From positions 372,001 through 436,000 of the forward strand of contig JAKALM010000001.1 of the NCBI GenBank assembly GCA_021824145.1: DNA of 64,000 nucleotides, given 5' to 3'. The notes beneath the pieces are model-generated. The model was given only the letters and a program-made list of their open reading frames with translations. It made no database searches and was not told where the DNA came from. How positions within the stretch are numbered: position 1 is the first letter of the stretch; every line of letters starts with the position of its first letter. Shown piece by piece: positions 59,194 through 64,000 of the stretch. The DNA is from Bacteroidota bacterium (GTDB lineage Bacteria > Bacteroidota > Ignavibacteria > Ignavibacteriales > Ignavibacteriaceae). The position numbers and the translations under genes are program-made.

Positions 59194-62181
59194 TTATTTA
59201 ACTTTTCCTGGTTTGAAAATTATTCCTTTATTTTTTCGTCCATTTATTTTAACTATGATTGGCTCATCAAAGTGAAGGTGTTTTGTAAATCTCATTTCCT
59301 CAACAGCATGCCTTGAAGAAAGCCATGCCCAATCAACAAATCCTACATTGTCAATTGAAGTTACTGTAAAGTAGCCGACTCTAAATGAAGTTATGTTTTG
59401 GAAAAAGTGAGAACCTTGTGATGGAGTTACATTGAAATCTTTAAACCCAGATTCTACAATTACACTTGCACCAGAAATCATGTCCCATGTAACAGGAATT
59501 CCAAGCCATTGATCTAAGCTTCCCCATCTGCCAACACCAATAAGTAAATAAGGTTTCTGTTCATTTAAAAGTTTTGAATTCATTTTGTTTACTTCTGCAG
59601 CAGCTTCTCGACTTTTAGATCTATCAAATGATTGAATATCGACAACCACTACATCGTGAATATCATTTACAGCCCCATTACCAAGTACTTGCTGGCTTAG
59701 GCAAATTAAATCTTCTTTTTTATAATTATCAACATCAAGTTCTTCTACTTCCTGCCTAATTACAAGCGGCCTCATTTGAAGCATTGCAAAATCTTTGAGA
59801 TGGTCAGAAGGTACATCTAAATTTACTGCAAATTCTATTTCGACAGGAACACCCATTCCCCAAGATCCTAAATCCAAAAGCATATCAACTATTTCAGCAA
59901 GAGGAAATGTTTTCTGTTTTAAAATTGGAGCAAAGGTAACCACGCGGTTTCCATTTCTTGAAATTCCATCATAGACTGCATCATTTTCAACAGAGTAAGT
60001 AGAGCCAACATGATATAAAGTATTATCTTCTTCTGATTTGTTTAAAAAGTATTTTTTTACAAGCTGATCGGGTGGATGAGTTGGATCAGGATCGAGGTGG
60101 CCAAAAATATTTAAAGCATAAAATTCTTGTTGGGCATTTCTTATGGTTTCTTTTGCTGAATAAAATTGAAGTAAATGTTTTGGATACTTAGGGCAAAATC
60201 TAACTGCGTTACCACCGTCAACAACTTGTTTACCTAAACCAAGCGCAACTAAAGCAATTCCGTCAGTAGATTTTTGCGGCGGAACAGGATAAAAATTATA
60301 TGATTTAGCAACACCGGCAAAATCTGGATAAAATCTTTCATTGTGCTGCGAACCTACAAGACGCTGAACAATTACTGCCATTTTTTCTTCTTCAAGTCTA
60401 TAAGAAGTAGCTTTCATATAGTCTTGAGCTTTCTTATAAAAAGTTGAAGCATAAACACCTTTGATGCAATGAAGGAGTTCATCAAGTCGAACGTTTATAT
60501 CCGGATCATTATTTGGGATCATAAAGGTTTGGTAAACACCGGCAAACGGCTGAAACTGAGAATCTTCCAATAAGCTGGATGAGCGTACTGCTAAAGGCTC
60601 TCGAATTGTTTCTAAAAAATCTAGAAGTTTATTCTTGATGTCAATTGGGAATATTGTTGCTTCAGTAAACTTGCGTGTAATTTCAGTATCTGAATGACTG
60701 CTTAACGTAAAAACATCTAAATGATTATCTTCAAGAAATTGATCGAATACATCAGTTGCAATTACAACAGCGGAAGGAACAGATATTTCAATTCCTTCAA
60801 ACTTATGTCGGATTCTATTATTGTTAATTAAAGTGTTGATAAAGCCTAAACCTCTTGCTTTGCCGCCTAATGAGCCGCCGCCAATTCTTGCAAAACTATT
60901 TTTAGGATCGAATGATTCTTTATCAAATTCGGTAATGATTCCTCGCAGCCGCAATTCTTGATAGACTTGTAAAGCATTAATCAAATCGAATCTTAATTCT
61001 TCAGTAGATTTAAAATCTGAAACTTTTCTTGGCCGAAGTTTATCTGCAAGCCAAAATTCGGTTCTTGCTTTCAGCCATTTGGAAAAGTGGTTTTTCTCGG
61101 CATGATAAACAATACTTTCGTCAGGAACAATTTTTAATTGTTCTTCAAGTGTTTTAAGATTTGCGGCGCGACCGACGACTTTACCGTCAAAAGTCTGAAA
61201 AATAAAATCACCGAATCCAAAATTGTTTAACATAAAATCACGAAGTTCATGAAGAAGTTTTGGCGAACCTTTAAGTAAAAAAGATGCGCCTGCTTCGTGA
61301 GCCTTTTTTTCAAATTCAGGATCGCTCGATTGAAGTAAAATCGGAATGTCTTCATGCTGAGCTTTTACAGTTTTGGAAAATTTAATTCCAGCCTCGGGAT
61401 CGCGAATTCCTAAATGCCTAAAGTTGCTGTCGGTGATAATTCCTAAAATATATTCTTCATATTTGGTATAATACTCCCAAGCTTCTTCATATGTTGTGCA
61501 AAGTAAAATTTTGGGCCTTGCTCTCATTCGTAAAAATCTGTGTGTAATATTTACGCCTTCAGAAATTAGTCGCTGAGATTGTTTAAAAATCTCAGTATAA
61601 ATTAATGGAAGATAAGTTGAATAAAATTTTACGTTGTCTTCAACTAATATAACTACCTGAACTCCAACAGTAACAGTATCATTTTCAACATTAATTCTGT
61701 CTTCAGCATATTTTACGATTCCAATAATTAAACGAAAATCGCCCTGCCAAATAAAAATTCTATCAAAGATTGAGGTATCATAATTTGCAATTAATTCTTT
61801 TCTCTCTTTGTTATCGTAAGCAAGTAGTATGATTGGAATAGTTAATCCAGCTCTGCGAATCATTTGAGCAAATTTAACGGCATGCATATCTTCAATATGA
61901 AGAGTTGTAATAATTAAATCAAAATTTCCTTCAGTAACTGCTAATTCGAATGCTTCGGAACCGGTTGAGACGTGAGTAATTTCAGGTGCTTGGCTTAAAT
62001 TTAATACTTGATATTCTTCTCTTAATAATTCGTAAAGTCTTCCATCTTCTTCAAAGAGATAATAATCATAAAGACTTGAAACAAGAAGAATTTCTCTGAT
62101 TTTGTATCGCATTAATTTTTGGAATTCTTTAATGCGGCTTGTAAAAATATCTTCTATGTCCAGAAGATTAAACTTATCCAT
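59194..62181 (-). CDS. Receiver-receiver-PPDK_N fusion protein
   Basis: 995 residues. Residues about 25-150 and 175-320 look like two response-regulator receiver-like domains (KIREILLVSS ... FDLIITTLHIEDMHAVKFAQ; VVILVEDNVKFYSTYLPLIY ... ILLQSSDPEFEKKAHEAGAS). From about 430 on is a PEP/pyruvate-binding PPDK N-terminal ATP-grasp domain (IGGGSLGGKARGLGFI, EPLAVRSSSLLEDSQFQPFA). The swivelling phospho-histidine domain and the PEP barrel of PEP synthase are absent, so it cannot complete the PPDK/PpsA reaction alone. It may be a regulated phosphotransfer or ATP-dependent kinase module. Function unknown. Confidence 0.88.
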   Translation of the reverse strand: MDKFNLLDIEDIFTSRIKEFQKLMRYKIREILLVSSLYDYYLFEEDGRLYELLREEYQVLNLSQAPEITHVSTGSEAFELAVTEGNFDLIITTLHIEDMHAVKFAQMIRRAGLTIPIILLAYDNKERKELIANYDTSIFDRIFIWQGDFRLIIGIVKYAEDRINVENDTVTVGVQVVILVEDNVKFYSTYLPLIYTEIFKQSQRLISEGVNITHRFLRMRARPKILLCTTYEEAWEYYTKYEEYILGIITDSNFRHLGIRDPEAGIKFSKTVKAQHEDIPILLQSSDPEFEKKAHEAGASFLLKGSPKLLHELRDFMLNNFGFGDFIFQTFDGKVVGRAANLKTLEEQLKIVPDESIVYHAEKNHFSKWLKARTEFWLADKLRPRKVSDFKSTEELRFDLINALQVYQELRLRGIITEFDKESFDPKNSFARIGGGSLGGKARGLGFINTLINNNRIRHKFEGIEISVPSAVVIATDVFDQFLEDNHLDVFTLSSHSDTEITRKFTEATIFPIDIKNKLLDFLETIREPLAVRSSSLLEDSQFQPFAGVYQTFMIPNNDPDINVRLDELLHCIKGVYASTFYKKAQDYMKATSYRLEEEKMAVIVQRLVGSQHNERFYPDFAGVAKSYNFYPVPPQKSTDGIALVALGLGKQVVDGGNAVRFCPKYPKHLLQFYSAKETIRNAQQEFYALNIFGHLDPDPTHPPDQLVKKYFLNKSEEDNTLYHVGSTYSVENDAVYDGISRNGNRVVTFAPILKQKTFPLAEIVDMLLDLGSWGMGVPVEIEFAVNLDVPSDHLKDFAMLQMRPLVIRQEVEELDVDNYKKEDLICLSQQVLGNGAVNDIHDVVVVDIQSFDRSKSREAAAEVNKMNSKLLNEQKPYLLIGVGRWGSLDQWLGIPVTWDMISGASVIVESGFKDFNVTPSQGSHFFQNITSFRVGYFTVTSIDNVGFVDWAWLSSRHAVEEMRFTKHLHFDEPIIVKINGRKNKGIIFKPGKVK

Positions 62182-62225
62182 AGAATTAATTTTATTTTTA
62201 GGTTCGATTTTAATTAGGAATATTC

Positions 62226-62251
62226 TGCACCGGCAGAATTTAACCGGTGCA
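62226..62251 (-). terminator. Hairpin between gdhA and the receiver-PPDK_N gene
   Basis: Perfect 8-bp stem TGCACCGG / CCGGTGCA with a 10-nt loop, 30 bp after the gdhA stop. The T-tract is weak, so it may be an attenuator rather than a full terminator. Confidence 0.55.
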
Positions 62252-62280
62252 TTTTAAGAAGAATTGCGAGTAATATCAAG

Positions 62281-63621
62281 TTAGACTAAACCTTGGTCAA
62301 GCATTGCATCCGCAACTTTTAAGAAGCCAGCAATGTTGGCGCCATTAACATAATTTCCAGGTGTTCCAAATCTTTCTGATGTGGATAAACACGTTTCGTG
62401 AATTTTCGTCATTATTTGTTGTAATCGATGATCAACTTCTTCCTTTGGCCATGGCAAGCGCATACTGTCTTGAGACATTTCAAGTCCTGAAACTGCAACG
62501 CCGCCTGCGTTAGCTGCTTTTCCTGGAGCGAATAACATTCCAGCTTCTTTAAATATTTTATAAGCGTCTAAAGTTGTTGGCATATTTGCAGCTTCGCAAA
62601 CACATTTACAGCCGTTCTTGATTAATTCTTTTGCATCTTCTGGGAAAAGTTCGTTTTGTGTAGCGCAAGGCATTGCAACATCAACTTTAACTCCCCAGGG
62701 CCTTTTACCAGGATAAAACTCTACTTTAAATTTATCAGCATAATCTTGAACTTTATCATTAGCGCTTGCTCTTAACTTTAACATGTAATCAATTTTTTCT
62801 CCTTTGATTCCATCTTTATCGTAAATGAAACCATCAGGACCAGAAAGCGTAACAACTTTTCCGCCAAGCTGAGTTATTTTTTGAACTGCACCCCAAGCAA
62901 CATTTCCAAATCCCGAAATTGCAAAAACTTTTCCTTCAATATTTTCCTTTTTTGTCTTCAACATTTCTTGTGCAAAATAAACTGCGCCATAGCCGGTAGC
63001 TTCAGGTCGAATTAACGAACCGCCCCAACTCAATCCTTTTCCGGTGAGAACACCGGTAAATTCATTTTTTAATCTTTTGTATTGTCCAAACAAGAAACCA
63101 ATTTCTCTTGTGCCGACTCCGATATCTCCAGCTGGTACATCAGTATCTGGACCAATATGTCTATACAATTCAGTCATAAAACTTTGGCAGAAACGCATAA
63201 CCTCGTTGTCGCTTTTTCCTTTTGGGTCAAAATCAGAGCCGCCTTTACCGCCGCCCATTGGAAGTGTAGTTAAACTATTTTTAAATACTTGTTCAAATGC
63301 TAAGAATTTTAAAATTCCTAAATTAACAGATGGATGAAATCTCAATCCTCCTTTGTAAGGACCGATTGCGCTGTTCATTTCAATTCTAAATCCACGGTTG
63401 ATATGAATTTCTCCTTGATCGTCCATCCAAGGTACACGGAAAGTAATTATTCTTTCTGGTTCAACCATTCTTTCTAATATTTTTGCAGATCGATATTCTG
63501 GGTGGCGTTCTAAAACTGTATCCAGCGATTCAACAATTTCTTCAACTGCTTGATGAAATTCAGGTTCATTTGGATTTTTTGTTTTTACTTCAGCCAATAA
63601 TTTTTTTGAATAATCAGACAT
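62281..63621 (-). CDS. gdhA: NADP-type glutamate dehydrogenase
   Basis: 446 residues, hexameric enzyme that aminates 2-oxoglutarate. Motifs: KGGLRFHPSVNLGILKFL, LPMGGGKGGSDFDPKGKSDN with the catalytic lysine, PAGDIGVGTREIGFLFGQYK, and the Rossmann VFAISGFGNVAWGAVQKI. The loop after GPYKGGLR is typical of NADP-specific biosynthetic types. Full length. An operator-like palindrome lies in the divergent region upstream. Confidence 0.97.
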   Translation of the reverse strand: MSDYSKKLLAEVKTKNPNEPEFHQAVEEIVESLDTVLERHPEYRSAKILERMVEPERIITFRVPWMDDQGEIHINRGFRIEMNSAIGPYKGGLRFHPSVNLGILKFLAFEQVFKNSLTTLPMGGGKGGSDFDPKGKSDNEVMRFCQSFMTELYRHIGPDTDVPAGDIGVGTREIGFLFGQYKRLKNEFTGVLTGKGLSWGGSLIRPEATGYGAVYFAQEMLKTKKENIEGKVFAISGFGNVAWGAVQKITQLGGKVVTLSGPDGFIYDKDGIKGEKIDYMLKLRASANDKVQDYADKFKVEFYPGKRPWGVKVDVAMPCATQNELFPEDAKELIKNGCKCVCEAANMPTTLDAYKIFKEAGMLFAPGKAANAGGVAVSGLEMSQDSMRLPWPKEEVDHRLQQIMTKIHETCLSTSERFGTPGNYVNGANIAGFLKVADAMLDQGLV

Positions 63622-63830
63622 TGTAAGCTCTCAAGTTTTTGTTAGTAAATATGAATGTAATTTTGTTACATCATCAAATTTGATTTTTTTGTTTGACTAA
63701 AATTAGTAATTATAAAACTAAAAAGTCTAAGACGATTTTTGGTTTTTTAGAAGTAAAAAATCGAATAATTCTAAACTTATGAAACCAACTTTGCCTTACT
63801 TCATTAGTTTAAAAGGATATACTGAATGTA

Positions 63831-63850
63831 TTTCTTAATTAATTAAGAAA
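63831..63850. promoter_or_regulatory. Perfect 20-bp palindrome upstream of gdhA
   Basis: TTTCTTAATTAATTAAGAAA, uninterrupted, in the 319-bp gap between gdhA (minus) and the gene starting at 63941 (plus). A dimeric regulator site is plausible; nothing else is recognised in this gap. Confidence 0.5.
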
Positions 63851-63940
63851 ACTTATCGTTAAATTTAAATAGTATTTTTAAAGCATATTTGATAGATTTT
63901 CTAAGAAAAATTTTCAGAAAATGAAATTTCAGAGGGAAAA

Positions 63941-64000
63941 ATGGTAAACGATATAATTAAGCAGAAAATTGATCAGGCAATTCAAATCTTAAACGAAAAG
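63941..64000 (+). CDS. Start of a gene cut by the window edge
   Basis: ATG at 63941 preceded by an AGAGGG site; the 20 visible codons (MVNDIIKQKIDQAIQILNEK) form an amphipathic helix. The K-x-x-x-A-I-x-I-L-x-E-K pattern resembles the start of Xaa-Pro/M24-type aminopeptidases but is too short to assign. Confidence 0.6.
   Translation, partial: MVNDIIKQKIDQAIQILNEK

Noticed and set aside
1-64000. CRISPR arrays, tRNA/rRNA genes, insertion sequences, phage genes
   Set aside because: Looked for repeat-spacer patterns, T-loop sequences, transposase motifs and phage structural genes by eye; none found. A tRNAscan and Rfam search would be decisive for RNA genes.

Overview
The window is about two-thirds A+T and reads like a chromosome segment of the Ignavibacteria/Chlorobi branch related to Bacteroidota. 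Two exported proteins end in the type IX secretion (T9SS) sorting tail typical of that group (an NYPNPFNPST-type motif followed by a short beta domain). Many neighbours also have families common there: tricorn-type S41 protease, DUF4097, DUF2279, DUF4382, DUF6132, PPDK_N proteins and c-type cytochromes. No phage, insertion sequence, CRISPR array, rRNA or tRNA gene was recognised.

Layout. 1-5.5 kb: the 3' part of an acyl-CoA synthetase, a glycerophosphodiesterase, and a two-gene minus-strand unit of proline dehydrogenase plus a 4-hydroxy-2-oxoglutarate-aldolase-like enzyme. DUF4260, thioredoxin and TPM-domain genes follow. 5.6-7.4 kb: an 18-residue-repeat DUF4097 lipoprotein and a decayed alpha-carbonic anhydrase gene. 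7.4-14 kb: a heavy-metal RND efflux cluster behind a perfect sigma70-type promoter, comprising an unknown exported protein, outer-membrane factor, adaptor lipoprotein, CzcA-type pump and a histidine-rich DUF190 PII-like protein. 14-17.3 kb: small envelope proteins and an acetyltransferase. 17.3-26 kb: a reaction-centre-type cytochrome fused to a LolA-like domain, a tricorn homologue, two related monoheme cytochromes flanking a phosphodiester glycosidase, and a porin-like protein with one heme motif at its mature N-terminus.

26-36.4 kb: an M13 peptidase, YbaK-like and GYD proteins, an NTF2-fold protein, a TetR-EmrA-EmrB-TolC efflux operon with a candidate operator, and an exported acyltransferase-like hydrolase. 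36.6-45.2 kb: a P3A-type proton ATPase, a lysine-6-dehydrogenase-like enzyme, NDH-2, two small overlapping redox/membrane genes, a DEGS-like fatty-acid desaturase and a CPA2 antiporter. 45.2-45.7 kb: a pseudogene. 46-54 kb: a DUF4382 lipoprotein, an aldo/keto reductase, Sco1 plus PCu(A)C copper chaperones divergent from a DUF2231/response-regulator/histidine-kinase operon, a coiled-coil exported protein and an exported rubrerythrin. 54-59 kb: T9SS-tailed carbohydrate-active proteins. 59-64 kb: a receiver-PPDK_N fusion, NADP-type glutamate dehydrogenase and the start of one more gene.

The most notable points are these. (1) The proline dehydrogenase has Leu where the family has the tyrosine that excludes hydroxyproline, and it sits beside a 4-hydroxy-2-oxoglutarate-aldolase-like gene, which together point to hydroxyproline catabolism. 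(2) An 11-nt phased TTTAAG repeat lies both upstream of the Sco1/two-component operons and upstream of the exported rubrerythrin, suggesting one OmpR-type regulon. (3) A nearly full-length alpha-carbonic anhydrase can be read through several stops and frame changes. (4) There are two unusual fusions (reaction-centre cytochrome-LolA, and receiver-receiver-PPDK_N) and a heme-motif porin. No wholly new defence or mobile system was seen.
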